Source of the DNA: Prevotella sp.
GTDB taxonomy: Bacteria > Bacteroidota > Bacteroidia > Bacteroidales > Bacteroidaceae
Direction: 5' to 3'
Assembly: GCA_017475265.1 (NCBI GenBank)
Contig: JAFVFY010000003.1
Location: forward strand, 1 to 64,000
DNA: 64,000 nucleotides
Shown here piece by piece: positions 25,404-35,509 of the stretch. The notes under the pieces are model-generated. The model saw nothing but the letters and a program-made list of their open reading frames with translations, did not search any database and was not told the origin of the DNA. How positions within the stretch are numbered: position 1 is the stretch's first letter; each line of letters starts with the position of its first letter. A program made the translations under genes and the position numbers.

Positions 25404-28400
25404 TTAGAAAATCCGTCCTATCTTGCTGTCTATAAACTCCAGCCGCTCACCGAACTGCCGCAGCATCTGCTCATTCGAGGTCTTGATGTCGTAGAGGTAG
25501 CTGTTGCCGATGATGATAAGGCCGCGAATCTCCCTTGTCGTCTCACTGTCCGAAGAGGTCAGGCCGCCCATGCTGTTTAGCGTGCTCTCTATCTGCCGCG
25601 CCGTTTCTGAATTGCTGGAAGATGCAAGCCCCAAGCCGACACCCGTCACGCCTATGCCGCCACGCAGCGTGTAGAGTATCTGCTCCAGCGTCATTTCCTG
25701 GGCCATGTTGATACCTAACAGTTGGTCGGCCTGCTCGTAGGTTATCTTGTCGGCAATGTTCGCCGTGGCAGACTGGCTACTGGAGGCGGCATTAAGTCCC
25801 ATCAGCTCCTGAATGGCCATCGCCTGCTCCACGTAGCCCTCCTTCGCAGAGACAATGGCATCGCGCAGCAGCTTCATCTGCTTCAGACGATCCTCCTCAC
25901 TGAGGCCGCTGTTCAGGATGCTCTCATAGTGTGCTTGCCAGTCCTTCATCTGCGCGTCGAAGGCATCGCCCAGCACAAAGTCCTTGATAAACGCCTCGGC
26001 CATTATCTTGCTGATTGACTCAGACCAGTCCTCGGCACTCTGCTCCATATCCATCAGACTCGACACGAAGTTGCTCTTCAAGTCCTGAAGGTGGTACTCC
26101 ACTTCTTCGGCCACCTCCTCGACAGTCTCTTTATAGACACCCAGGGAGTTCAAGATATAGTCGGCTATCGGTCGCAGTTCCTCGTAGGCTCCTACCAACT
26201 GGCCGACATACGGCATCATCGCGTCGAGCATCGTCTGGTAGGTCGCGCCCTCCTGTTCTGCCGCCGCGTTCCATGCCTTTTGCATGGTGTCAAGTATCGG
26301 CTGAATCATCGTGGGAATGACCATCGACTTGATGATTTTCTCAGCTATCATCTTGCCCACGCTCTGCGCCCAATCTTCGGCCGTGGCCTCCATATCCATG
26401 AGCGTGGAAGTCCAGCTGTCGGCCATGTCGCTAAACGTGGTGTCGAGCTGCTTGTCAAGTTCCTTGATGGCATCGGCGATATTCGACACCTCCACGTCGG
26501 TACTGATGGTAGAGTAGAGTTCCTGCACCTTCTGCTTGATGCGCTCGATGGCCTCGGTGTTCCCGCTCTCCAATGCCTCTGCCCACTCCTGGTTAATGGA
26601 TGCAATCTGGTCCTTATACGTGTTCTCTATGTAGGCATCAAGCATCTGCTCCAGCATCGTGCGGCCTATCTGCTTTGCAAAGGTCTCAGCGTCGCCGTTT
26701 ATATCGGTAAGTGTACTGATGAAAGCATCACGTAGATTGCTAAATCCCTCTTTGGCCTCTTCCTCATCTATCTCTGGCGTTATATCAAGAGCGGCAAGAA
26801 TGGCCGTCACGGTCTCTTTCAGTTCAGGATATGCGTTCTTTAGAGCCGTCAGTGCAGCTTGTACGCCACTGTCATTGACAACTGCACTCCAGTCTACGCT
26901 ACCTTCTTCCTGTGCGCCCAAAGCCGTGTTGAACACCTCTTGCAGACTGTCAAGGAGCGGCTGCATGAGCGTCGGAGCAACCATTTTTTCAATGATTTTC
27001 TGCGCCATTGTGCGGCCAATATCCTCTGCCCAATCCTCGGCAGTCGCGTTGAAGTCCATGAGTGAGGAAGTCCAGCTGCTTGTCATATCCTTAAAGGTGG
27101 AATCTTCCTCGGTTTCCAGCTTTTGAAGAGCCTTGCGCCATTCCTCTGTGCCCTCATCGGCTTCTCTGTAGAGTGCCCGAAGTGCCTCTTTTGCAGCATC
27201 TATCTTTGCAGGGTCGCCGCTTTTCACGGCTTCTTCCAACTGCTGCTTCACGTCCTCCAGTTTCTTCTGAAAGTCCTCGGTGGCAATAAACGATTCTGTA
27301 AGCTCGCGGATTATCGTCTCTGTTATGCCAGACATGAAATCCTCCACGCCACTTTCAGTATTCATCAGACTGTCAAGGATGGTGTCACCAAGATTGGCAA
27401 AAACACTCTCAACCTCATCTTCTGTGCTCTTTGCCACATATCCCATAGCTTCAAGCATGGCCTTCACCGTATCTTGCAACGGGGTCAGCACGCCCGTGAT
27501 GTCGCTCAAGCCAAGCTGGTGCTCACCATTTTCATTTGCATAGCCCTCGGAGATTATTTTAGCACGTTCTTCGGGTGTCTTACCTTCAAGCCCCATTGCG
27601 TAATTGAACGTTTCCTGCAATTTTTCGAGCAGCGGTTTGATTTCCTCCGACACCATGAACGCCTCGACCAGCTTCTGCACGATGGTTTTCTTCATGTCGT
27701 TGGCAAAGTCCTCGATGTCGCCGTCCATATCCATCAATGCGGAAACGAAGCTGTCCTTCATGTCAGTAAAGGTGGTGTCGAGCTTTGCGTCCTGTACACG
27801 CTGTGCCAAGTCTACGGCTGCTGCGGCCATGTCCTCCCCGGCCTTCATCAGCTCGTCGATAAGGGCTTGTAGCAACTGTTCCCGCTGCTCGGCAGAGTAT
27901 TCGGCGCTGTTGTAGATGTCAAGGTAGCGTTGCGTCCAGTCCTCCTGATACTCGTCGAAACCTTTTTCAAATTTTTTCTTAAAGGTCTTTCCGTCCTCGT
28001 TAATGGTAACGGTTAAAGGAACATCGAACACCGTTTTCTCTATCAAGTCCTTGACCAGCGTCTCGTTGAGCTTCTTTTTCAGGTTGGCAGCACCGTTCTC
28101 CATGTCGAGGATGGCATCCATGAACGAGTCGCGCAGGTCGCCGAATGAACTCTTCCCATCTTCGACAGCCTTTTCAAGTTCCTTTATTTGGTCGGCCACG
28201 GACTGTAAGGTCGTGTCCCCGGCTATCTCATCTTCAAGCTCGCCTATCATTTCAACAACCTTGTCGATAGTCCACACAGCTCCCTTTGCGCCAAACAGAC
28301 CTTCGGTGTCAGTCCACCACCAGCCGCTGTCACTCTTCAGGATATTCTGCCACAGCTGCTTGATGGCGGCCATCTGGTCGGCGTATTTGTCCTGGGCGAG

Positions 28401-31400
28401 CAATTCCTTCAACATTTCACGCAGCAGGGTGGCGGCAATCTCCTTGCCCATGTCCTCTGCGTTAGCGTCTGCGTCCGTGAGGAACTCAACGAGCTTGTCA
28501 CCAAGGTTGTCAAGGGCGTTGGAGAACGTTTCAACCACGTCCTTGCCAAGGCTCTCGGCTATTGCCTCTGACTTCTTGGCCTGCTCGTCCATCACGGCGG
28601 TCTGCTCCTCCATGAGGACTTTCAGCCTGTCGGCACGCTGCTCGTCACTCAGGGTGGCATCTTCAAGAACGGCCTTGTAACGGCGCGTCCAGTCATCGAG
28701 ATAGGCTTGTAGGTTGTCGAAGTGCTTCTTGGTGTTCCCTGTCATCACGTCCAGCGGAGCGTCAAGGATGGTGCTCTCCACAAGGTCGCTGAACACCTGG
28801 TCTGTCAGCTCGTTCTTCCAGTCCTCACTACTGCGGCTCATATCGGTAAGGGCTGACTTCCAGCTGTCACGCAGACCGTCGAAATATTCCTTTACCTCTG
28901 CGGTGGCCTCGCTGATGGGCTTGATAATCCCCATTTCGGTGAAATTCTCTATCTGCTGCTTACCACTTGCAATAAGAGCATTGTATGCCGATTGAAGTTC
29001 TTCGAGGCGACGCTTGTACTCATCATTGCCGATGGTTCCGTCGCTGCGCTCCTGTTGCAGTTGCACAAGCTGCTTGTACCATGCCTCCAGATCCTCGCGC
29101 ATTTTCCCGCCAATGAGGTTGTTCACCACCATGCGGTTCACCATCTTCTGCCAGTCCTCGGCGATATTCTCTGTCACATCTTCCACACCGTCGGCAAGGT
29201 CATAGAGCGAGGAGAGGAAATTATCAAACACATCATCGGCAGTGGTCGTGGTCAGCTGCTCCTTCAACTGCTCGCGGGCGGCATCCATAGCGTCGGCGGT
29301 GGAAATAAGGCTGTCAAGCCATTCCTTCACCGCCCCCTCGTTGTAGCCCTGGGTGGTGAGGATGCGCCACCACTCGGCTTCATTATCGCGGATGTCACGG
29401 ATGGCTTCAGCAACCTTCTCGGCATCGTTATTATTGAAAAGGGAGTTCCAGTCACCAGTAAAATTGAGGCCGTACTTCTGGGCTATCTGACGCGCAATGT
29501 CGCCAGTGTTCTTGTTCCAGTGCCAGTAGTCACTATGACCACCGCCGTAGTTGCTCCAAAGGGCTGCGTCAAGCCCGGCTATCTGGGAGACTGCTTGGTT
29601 CTTGTATTTCTCCTCTAACTGCTGCGCGGTCTTCATGGCTTCCGCACCGTAGCTTTTCTCCAGGGCTTCCGTCAGCTTGTCGATGGAGTGCGTCGCGCTC
29701 TCTATCACGGAACGTATCTCATCCTGCTTGGCCAACTGTTCTTCGCTATTGTCAGCACCACCGAAACCTAACAATCCACCTATCCCCTTGAACACGCTGC
29801 CAACGATATTGCCAACACCTTTGATAACAGACCCTATGATTTCCGGGATATGGGAAATGACGGCCTCTATTACTTTTGATATTCCGTCAAACAGACCATC
29901 GAAGAACTCAACGGGCTTGTCACCCAGCATGTCGATGATGGAAAGGATAGCGCCGATGATGCCACCTGCTTTTTGGCCTATAACTCCAATAAGCCCCTGC
30001 ATATCATCATCGGTTTTCTTCGTCAGCGCGTTAATGACATTTGATACACCATTCACAAAGCCCGTCAGCGTTCCACTTGTCAGCTGTCCAAGCACGGTGT
30101 TGAAGTTATTCAGCCCCTGCGCTGCTGCCTCAGTTTTTTGGTGGAGGTTCTGCTGGGTGTTGCTGACGTTGGTCTGCTGCTGCTGTACAGCCTCACCTGT
30201 TTCCTGCATCTGCTGGAACGTGTCAGCCACGCCCTGTGTCGCGTCGGCAAGGTTCTGACGGGCTTCCTCAACAGCCTTGTCATATTCCCCTTGGTCGGCT
30301 TTGCCCAAATGACTTGCCTGTGCCTTGATGGCGGCTTCAAGGTCTGCGCGTGCCTGTTTCTCCTTATCCACGGCTTTCTGGTAATCAGTGACGGCAGCGG
30401 TATGCTTTTCGCTCTCTTCGGCCAGAGCCTTGACATGGGACTTGTACTGTTCGGTAAGGTCGGCTATCTCATCCCATGTTTGGGAACTGAACGGATTGGA
30501 TGCCGTTTGCCCACCTGTATCAATGAGCGTCTGCTTCAAGTCGGTGTAGGCTTTTTTCGCGGCGGCATCTAACCCCTTGAACTCAGCCGTGCCCATGTAG
30601 TCATTGACCTTCTGTAGCGTCTCTTTGGCAATGTCTTGTAATACGTTGCCGATGCCTTGGAACGTCTGGTTCCAGTCAATGTTCATGGCTAACGACTGCG
30701 CGTTTGCCTGTGCTATCCGGCTGTCACGCTCGGCGGTGAGCCGTTTGACCTCCCATTTATTGCCGCCGGCCTCGGCCTTGGCTATCTTTTCGGCATATTC
30801 TTGCGCTATGGCGAGCCGCTGCTGCTGGAACGTACCGTATTCCTGTAGATAGTCACGCATTGACTGAGCCTGAATTTTGTGCTGCTCCTCAATGGAGTCT
30901 CTGAGTGCTTTATTGTTGGCCTCTAACTGCTTCCTGTAGTTCTCCGTCTCGACGGCAGTATATGACACATCTACGGTGCTGGCATCAAACACCTTACCCT
31001 TGTTCGCAGGGTTGGCCTCCCAGAGCTTCTTCGCAGCCTCAATCTTCTGCTGCTTCAAGTCCTCATAACCTCGCTCTATCTCTTCCCTGCGCTTCTCGAA
31101 GTCGAGCTGAAGCTGCTTGATGGTCTTCTCGCTGCTCTCATTCATCGCTTCTATCTCAGCCTGACGGGTGGAGAGCTGCATGTCCTTCACAGCACGCTCG
31201 CGCTCACGCTTATGCTCCTCGACCAGGGCGATGTACTCCGCTTGCTCCTTTTTCAGCTTAGCCCTCTCATTGGCGACGGTCTGGGCATCCTTGCTGCTCT
31301 TTACGGCATTCTCGGCGTATTCCTTCTTGTGGACGCTGAGAGTCGTGTTGAGCTGCTTTACCTGCTCGTTGTACTTGTTCCAGTCCTCAGAACCATACAC

Positions 31401-33932
31401 CGATTGGCCGCGCAGTTCCTTCGCGTTTTTCAAGCGCCTCTCCAAGTCTGCGTCACTGCCAACAGTGAGCTGCTTGGGAATGAGGGAGTTTATCTCGCGC
31501 AACATGTCCCTTAGGTCGCGTAGGCGGGAGTCCTTAACGTCGATGTCGATGTCCTTCTTGTTCACCTCGTCGATTTCCTTCTGAACCTTCTTCAGTTCAT
31601 CCTGTAGCTGCTCGTAGTTCATCCCCTCGATGGCCTCGTTGGTGATGTCCTTAGTGGTCTGCGCTGTCGATGCAATGCCTTTCAACTGTGCCTCGGAGCG
31701 GCCGAGTTCGTGATACGCTTCCTGGAAACCGTCGGCACTGGTGGCCACATACTCATATAGCTTGCCGTGGAAATGCTCTATTTCCTTGTCGGTGACTCCG
31801 AGGGAGCGAAGCATGCCCTCAATCTTGGCTACCTCGTCATCGACGGCTTTCTCGTAGGCTTCCTTGCCCTCGTCGGCGGCTCTGGCGAAGTCCTTGCTAT
31901 GAGACATGACCTCCTGCGATATGGCATTCCAAGTGGTGGAGGTGATATTTCTTATACCGTCAAGGGCAGTCGTTACGGCATGGGTGGTATAACCGAGGGT
32001 TTGGGTTTCTGTAACGGAAGCGTCCTTGGCTTCTTCAATCAGCGCATCCATGGCATCCTTCTCGGCTTTCATGGCGTCCTCGGTGGCCTTGCTGGCCGCT
32101 TCGCCCAACAGCTTCTGTGCGGCATTGGCATTGATGGCTTCCGTCAGTTCATTGTACTTCTCTGTCAGCTGCTCCACGGTGTCCTTCTCGCTGAACAGCG
32201 TCACGCCGTACTCCCCGGCCAGCTGGTTCAACTTGGAGAGGTTGTCATGGTAGGTCTTGGAGGTCTTGTCTGTATTCTCCAAAACGGCACGGTAAGTGTT
32301 CAGCTTGGCCGTGTCCTCCATAACGGCGTTGCGCAGCTTTTCCAGGGCATCGGTGGTTTCCTCCGTCTCGCTCCTGAACAGGGTTAGCAGACTGATGATG
32401 CTGGTGATGGCCACGAGTGCCAGCCCGAAGGGGTTGCTGGCCATGGCGGCTTTGAGGGCGTGCATGGCGGCGGTGACGCTGCGTGTGGCAGCTGCCCACA
32501 ATCCCGTGGCGGCGGTGTTGGCCTGTTTGTTCACGGTGTCCACCTTCGTCTGCACGGAGGCAAGCTGTGTGGCAGCGGCCTCCTTCGCCTTGGCGGCGGT
32601 CGCCACGTTGTCCTGTGCGGCCTGTGCGGCCTTGGCGGCGGCGTTCTCGTTGCTGGCGGCAGTGTTGAGGGCGTTTTCTGCGGCCTCTATCCTTTCGCCG
32701 TCACCAAGTTTGAGGGCGGCTTGGTACTGCTTCTCATAATAGGCGGTGGATGCCTGCGCCTCACGCAGGCGGTTCTGCGCCAAAAGCGACTCCTGTTCGG
32801 CAGAGGCCAGTGTGGCTTCTGCATCTGCCAGCTTTGCCTCTATCACTCTCAGGATGGCCGCTACCTCTGCATCCATCGCCGTCTTGTTTGCGGACTTGGC
32901 AGCGGTGTTGCCTTCCTCGGCGGCGGTCTCCGCATTCTCTGCGGCCACGGCGGCATTGTATTCTGCCACGACAGCGGCAAGCCCGCTCTGACGCTCTGCC
33001 TCAATGGCGGCTCGCTGCCCGGCAATGGCATTCTGGGTCGCTGCAAGGAGCATTTCGGCGGCTTTCCATTCACCGTAGCAAGCAACGACAGTCATAATGG
33101 CCTGGCCTACCTTATCGTAATTCTCAATAAGGGTGGAAACGCCGCTCAAAGCACCGCTGATAAGACCCTCGCTGTTCTGCCCTATCTCGTTGAACATCGT
33201 GTCGATGGCATCCTCAATGTTGCTGATCTGTCCGCTGATGGTCTTACTCTGTGCCTCCATCAGCCCGGAGAACTTGCCACCCTCAGATGACATGGCCATG
33301 ATGGCCTTCTTGAACTCCTCGGCTCCTACCTTGCCAGCCGTCACCAGCTCACCCACCTTGTCCTTTGTAACGCCGAACTGTTTGGCCAATTCTTCCGCAA
33401 GAGGAATACCGCGACCCATGAACTGACGCAAGTCCTGGGTGAACATGCGGCCCTGCGTCATCGTCGTGCCGTAGAGCATCACAAGGTCACCAAGGGGGAT
33501 GGAAAGCCCGGCGGCAATGTCGCCAAGATGGATAAGCGTGTCGTTCACCTCCTCCGCTGCCGTGCCGTAGGCCAGGAGCTGCTTCGCGCCGTCAGCCACG
33601 CCCTTCAAGTCGAATGGGGTGGTTGCAGCGGTCTTGGTAAGCTGCTGCATCAGGGCGTCGGCTTTCTCGCCACTGCCAAGCATAGTGGTGAAGGCCACTT
33701 CAAGCTTCTGGAACTCGCCGCGCACCGTGGCCACCTTCTGAACGAACTCCTTCACGGTGAAGCCCGCCAACGATGCCTTGGCGGCATTTTGGATGCGGTT
33801 GAACATCTGCTCGATGCTCATGCCGCTATCCTCAATAACTTTCTGCATCTTCGTGACTCCCTGCTGAACACCATTGAAAGCCCTCAGTACGTTACTGTTG
33901 TCACCTGTTATGTCAATTTTCAATGTTCCCAT
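25404..33932 (-). CDS. Tape measure protein
   Basis: A protein of about 2842 residues that sets tail length. The N-terminal tape-measure domain (FQKLEVAFTTMLGSGEKADA, FDLKGVADGAKQLL, SIPLGDLVMLYGTT) is clear. Long Ala/Glu coiled coils follow, then hydrophobic segments near the middle (IIGAILSIIDMLG). The C-terminal 1400 residues consist of about ten imperfect repeats with the core F-x-D-M-x-D-S-(W/F)-x-S-x-L-M-D-(M/F), each followed by AEDWA-type and KIIE-type helices. I start it at the ATG at 33932: the longer in-frame start (33977) would lie inside the palindromic element. Assuming the usual ratio of about 0.15 nm per residue, the tail would be very long (roughly 400 nm). Confidence 0.92.
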   Translation of the reverse strand: MGTLKIDITGDNSNVLRAFNGVQQGVTKMQKVIEDSGMSIEQMFNRIQNAAKASLAGFTVKEFVQKVATVRGEFQKLEVAFTTMLGSGEKADALMQQLTKTAATTPFDLKGVADGAKQLLAYGTAAEEVNDTLIHLGDIAAGLSIPLGDLVMLYGTTMTQGRMFTQDLRQFMGRGIPLAEELAKQFGVTKDKVGELVTAGKVGAEEFKKAIMAMSSEGGKFSGLMEAQSKTISGQISNIEDAIDTMFNEIGQNSEGLISGALSGVSTLIENYDKVGQAIMTVVACYGEWKAAEMLLAATQNAIAGQRAAIEAERQSGLAAVVAEYNAAVAAENAETAAEEGNTAAKSANKTAMDAEVAAILRVIEAKLADAEATLASAEQESLLAQNRLREAQASTAYYEKQYQAALKLGDGERIEAAENALNTAASNENAAAKAAQAAQDNVATAAKAKEAAATQLASVQTKVDTVNKQANTAATGLWAAATRSVTAAMHALKAAMASNPFGLALVAITSIISLLTLFRSETEETTDALEKLRNAVMEDTAKLNTYRAVLENTDKTSKTYHDNLSKLNQLAGEYGVTLFSEKDTVEQLTEKYNELTEAINANAAQKLLGEAASKATEDAMKAEKDAMDALIEEAKDASVTETQTLGYTTHAVTTALDGIRNITSTTWNAISQEVMSHSKDFARAADEGKEAYEKAVDDEVAKIEGMLRSLGVTDKEIEHFHGKLYEYVATSADGFQEAYHELGRSEAQLKGIASTAQTTKDITNEAIEGMNYEQLQDELKKVQKEIDEVNKKDIDIDVKDSRLRDLRDMLREINSLIPKQLTVGSDADLERRLKNAKELRGQSVYGSEDWNKYNEQVKQLNTTLSVHKKEYAENAVKSSKDAQTVANERAKLKKEQAEYIALVEEHKRERERAVKDMQLSTRQAEIEAMNESSEKTIKQLQLDFEKRREEIERGYEDLKQQKIEAAKKLWEANPANKGKVFDASTVDVSYTAVETENYRKQLEANNKALRDSIEEQHKIQAQSMRDYLQEYGTFQQQRLAIAQEYAEKIAKAEAGGNKWEVKRLTAERDSRIAQANAQSLAMNIDWNQTFQGIGNVLQDIAKETLQKVNDYMGTAEFKGLDAAAKKAYTDLKQTLIDTGGQTASNPFSSQTWDEIADLTEQYKSHVKALAEESEKHTAAVTDYQKAVDKEKQARADLEAAIKAQASHLGKADQGEYDKAVEEARQNLADATQGVADTFQQMQETGEAVQQQQTNVSNTQQNLHQKTEAAAQGLNNFNTVLGQLTSGTLTGFVNGVSNVINALTKKTDDDMQGLIGVIGQKAGGIIGAILSIIDMLGDKPVEFFDGLFDGISKVIEAVISHIPEIIGSVIKGVGNIVGSVFKGIGGLLGFGGADNSEEQLAKQDEIRSVIESATHSIDKLTEALEKSYGAEAMKTAQQLEEKYKNQAVSQIAGLDAALWSNYGGGHSDYWHWNKNTGDIARQIAQKYGLNFTGDWNSLFNNNDAEKVAEAIRDIRDNEAEWWRILTTQGYNEGAVKEWLDSLISTADAMDAAREQLKEQLTTTTADDVFDNFLSSLYDLADGVEDVTENIAEDWQKMVNRMVVNNLIGGKMREDLEAWYKQLVQLQQERSDGTIGNDEYKRRLEELQSAYNALIASGKQQIENFTEMGIIKPISEATAEVKEYFDGLRDSWKSALTDMSRSSEDWKNELTDQVFSDLVESTILDAPLDVMTGNTKKHFDNLQAYLDDWTRRYKAVLEDATLSDEQRADRLKVLMEEQTAVMDEQAKKSEAIAESLGKDVVETFSNALDNLGDKLVEFLTDADANAEDMGKEIAATLLREMLKELLAQDKYADQMAAIKQLWQNILKSDSGWWWTDTEGLFGAKGAVWTIDKVVEMIGELEDEIAGDTTLQSVADQIKELEKAVEDGKSSFGDLRDSFMDAILDMENGAANLKKKLNETLVKDLIEKTVFDVPLTVTINEDGKTFKKKFEKGFDEYQEDWTQRYLDIYNSAEYSAEQREQLLQALIDELMKAGEDMAAAAVDLAQRVQDAKLDTTFTDMKDSFVSALMDMDGDIEDFANDMKKTIVQKLVEAFMVSEEIKPLLEKLQETFNYAMGLEGKTPEERAKIISEGYANENGEHQLGLSDITGVLTPLQDTVKAMLEAMGYVAKSTEDEVESVFANLGDTILDSLMNTESGVEDFMSGITETIIRELTESFIATEDFQKKLEDVKQQLEEAVKSGDPAKIDAAKEALRALYREADEGTEEWRKALQKLETEEDSTFKDMTSSWTSSLMDFNATAEDWAEDIGRTMAQKIIEKMVAPTLMQPLLDSLQEVFNTALGAQEEGSVDWSAVVNDSGVQAALTALKNAYPELKETVTAILAALDITPEIDEEEAKEGFSNLRDAFISTLTDINGDAETFAKQIGRTMLEQMLDAYIENTYKDQIASINQEWAEALESGNTEAIERIKQKVQELYSTISTDVEVSNIADAIKELDKQLDTTFSDMADSWTSTLMDMEATAEDWAQSVGKMIAEKIIKSMVIPTMIQPILDTMQKAWNAAAEQEGATYQTMLDAMMPYVGQLVGAYEELRPIADYILNSLGVYKETVEEVAEEVEYHLQDLKSNFVSSLMDMEQSAEDWSESISKIMAEAFIKDFVLGDAFDAQMKDWQAHYESILNSGLSEEDRLKQMKLLRDAIVSAKEGYVEQAMAIQELMGLNAASSSQSATANIADKITYEQADQLLGINMAQEMTLEQILYTLRGGIGVTGVGLGLASSSNSETARQIESTLNSMGGLTSSDSETTREIRGLIIIGNSYLYDIKTSNEQMLRQFGERLEFIDSKIGRIF

Positions 33933-33941
33933 TACTATAGT

Positions 33942-33973
33942 CCTTTCGTTAATTGTCCCGCCTGTGAGGCGGG
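33942..33973 (-). repeat. Intercistronic palindromic element before the tape measure gene
   Basis: The stem CCCGCC/GGCGGG (33957-33973, sense loop TCACA) is followed on the sense strand by ACAATTAACGAAAGG, and the tape measure ATG comes 10 nt later. A second small stem, CCGC/GCGG, lies beside it at 33985-33996. Confidence 0.88.
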
Positions 33974-34002
33974 CCACTGTGCCCGCCGCGTCAGCGGAGG
34001 GA

Positions 34003-34722
34003 TTACCTCCAGTTCATCTTCTTTATCTTCTCCTGGTTCTTCGGGTCGTCGGCGTTGATGACGTCTGTCTGCCTTGTGAAAACGCTTGCCGGCAGCTTCT
34101 TCCGCTCTTCGTCGCTGACATAGATGGAGGTCAGCTTGTCGGCCATCAAAAGCTGCAGGTTGGTGTAGGATATTCCCCATACCACGTAGTCGAAGGTCCA
34201 CCCGTACCGCTGACATGCCGCGTCAATGTGCGTCCCGTATATCGAAAGACCGCCAAAGTTGATGTTGTTCTTGTCCTTTTTCACATTCGTCACGCGCTCC
34301 ATGCGTTCCCGCTCCTTGTCGAGCTTCAGGTGCTCCATGAACGTCTTGGTCTTGTCCGCCTGCAGCACCATCATCATGACCTTTGCCAGTGCGTCGGTGT
34401 AGGTGTTCTTAGCAAACCACTTCGCGCGTTTATCCACAAACTCGTTGTCGAGAACCCTGGCCTTGGTACGGATGGTATGGTAGGCGATAATGCGGCTACA
34501 CACCTCCCTGTGCTCCGTGGCGACACGCAAAGCCTCCAAATAGGGGCTGGCTTTCAGAATCTCATGGTTGATTCGCAATTCCTCAGTAAGACGCCCCAGC
34601 AGGAACATCTTGCCGATCGTCACGGGGTACAAATAAAAATGCCGACTGCCAACACTGAATCCGATAGGTCTGTCAATGATGGTGTCGGCCAAGTCCATTT
34701 CTGTGAATTGCCTTTCTTCCAT
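34003..34722 (-). CDS. Probable tail assembly chaperone
   Basis: A protein of 239 residues between tail tube and tape measure, where the tail assembly chaperone is encoded in most siphoviruses. The sequence is helical and charged (AKVMMMVLQADKTKTFMEHL, KLDKERERMERVTNVKKDKN). A hydrophobic beta-like N-terminal segment, GSRHFYLYPVTIGKMFLL, resembles chaperones of the GpG/GpT type. I see no clear slippery frameshift site at its end; it stops at 34003 just before the element at 33957-33973. The assignment rests on gene order and size. Confidence 0.6.
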   Translation of the reverse strand: MEERQFTEMDLADTIIDRPIGFSVGSRHFYLYPVTIGKMFLLGRLTEELRINHEILKASPYLEALRVATEHREVCSRIIAYHTIRTKARVLDNEFVDKRAKWFAKNTYTDALAKVMMMVLQADKTKTFMEHLKLDKERERMERVTNVKKDKNNINFGGLSIYGTHIDAACQRYGWTFDYVVWGISYTNLQLLMADKLTSIYVSDEERKKLPASVFTRQTDVINADDPKNQEKIKKMNWR

Positions 34723-34747
34723 GCCTTGAACAATAAAATGATGAGAG

Positions 34748-34825
34748 TTCCCGGAGCGGGACTCGAACCCGCGACTCTCGGTGTCGTATGATGCACCAGG
34801 TTCTGGCCAACTGAACTATCCGGGC
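34748..34825 (-). tRNA. tRNA-like gene with a 10-nt anticodon loop, identity undetermined
   Basis: A cloverleaf folds on the minus strand. Acceptor GCCCGGA/TCCGGGA pairs at 6 of 7 positions (G1-A72 mismatch); D stem GTTC/GAAC with loop AGTTGGCCA; anticodon stem TGGTG/CACCG; T arm GCGGG-TTCGAGT-CCCGC, all standard. The anticodon loop is CATCATACGA, 10 nt instead of 7, so the anticodon is ambiguous: after a U33-like T it could be CAT or ACG. No CCA is encoded (ACTC follows). It lies in the tail operon between tail tube and chaperone genes. It may be a functional odd tRNA, a tRNA mimic or a decayed copy. Confidence 0.75.
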
Positions 34826-34863
34826 CACCGCCCCTACAAACCCAGGGCGGACAGGGTGGAAGT

Positions 34864-34894
34864 CTTTCGTCCGTTGTCCCGCCTGTGAGGCGGG
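34864..34894 (-). repeat. Intercistronic palindromic element after the tail tube gene
   Basis: The stem CCCGCC/GGCGGG is at 34878-34894 and ACGAAAG at 34870-34864. It is followed in the transcript by another small stem (CCGCCC 34828-34833 with GGGCGG 34845-34850) and then the tRNA-like gene. Confidence 0.88.
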
Positions 34895-34898
34895 GGCA

Positions 34899-35438
34899 TT
34901 ACTCGTAGTCCTCAGCGGCGAGGATGCACTGCTCTGCATCTTCGGCCACCATGTTCTCGTCCTCTGTGAAAGACACCTTGCCTGACACGGTGGAAGTGTC
35001 GACGACACCCCACTTCACGGTGTTGCCGCTCTCAGGCGACAGGGCATCGTGCAGCACATTCCAGATGCCGCCGTCCTTCGTGTTGAACGGATCCTCATAA
35101 GAGACTGCCGACCGCTCGATGTAGAAGCCGTTTGTTGACGGATCCTCCGGCTGGAGCAGAACAGCGTACTCGTTCTTCACAACGCCGTCGGTGGCGGGCA
35201 CAGGAGGCTTGCGGCTCTTGGCCATGCGAATACCGTAGGCGAGCTCATACTTGCTGCGCTTGTACTTCACGGCCTCGTTCTCGCCGCCCTCGATGGGTGC
35301 CTCCATCTTGTCGCCCTTCCTCGGGGTGAGTAGGGTGGAGTCCTGTACGGGTGTGGGCAGCTTCTTCCACTTGGCACCTAACGTGCCGAGGTCTTTGATG
35401 AAAAGTTTGGGTTTACCCCACTGCAATGGTTCGTTCAT
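34899..35438 (-). CDS. Probable major tail (tube) protein
   Basis: A protein of 179 residues, beta-rich and acidic. Gene order (connectors, then this, then chaperone and tape measure) and size fit a siphovirus tail tube protein. Segments such as KYKRSKYELAYGIRMAK and VKWGVVDTSTVSGKVSFTED are consistent with the tube beta-sandwich. No further motif. The stop is followed by a palindromic element, and the start lies 45 nt after the ACGAAAG of the preceding one. Confidence 0.65.
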   Translation of the reverse strand: MNEPLQWGKPKLFIKDLGTLGAKWKKLPTPVQDSTLLTPRKGDKMEAPIEGGENEAVKYKRSKYELAYGIRMAKSRKPPVPATDGVVKNEYAVLLQPEDPSTNGFYIERSAVSYEDPFNTKDGGIWNVLHDALSPESGNTVKWGVVDTSTVSGKVSFTEDENMVAEDAEQCILAAEDYE

Positions 35439-35469
35439 AATTCATTACTCGGTTTAAATGTTCAATAAT

Positions 35470-35500
35470 CTTTCGTCAGTTTCCCCGCATCGAGGCGGGG
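35470..35500 (-). repeat. Intercistronic palindromic element, variant stem
   Basis: The stem CCCCGC/GCGGGG (35483-35500) with a 6-nt loop, then AACTGACGAAAGA on the sense strand. The stem differs from the majority but pairs fully, which argues for conserved structure. Confidence 0.85.
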
Positions 35501-35509
35501 CACATGGTC

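Noticed and set aside
34673-35008. Frame of 111 codons across the tRNA-like gene
   Set aside because: Crosses the palindromic element and the cloverleaf and overlaps two tail genes.
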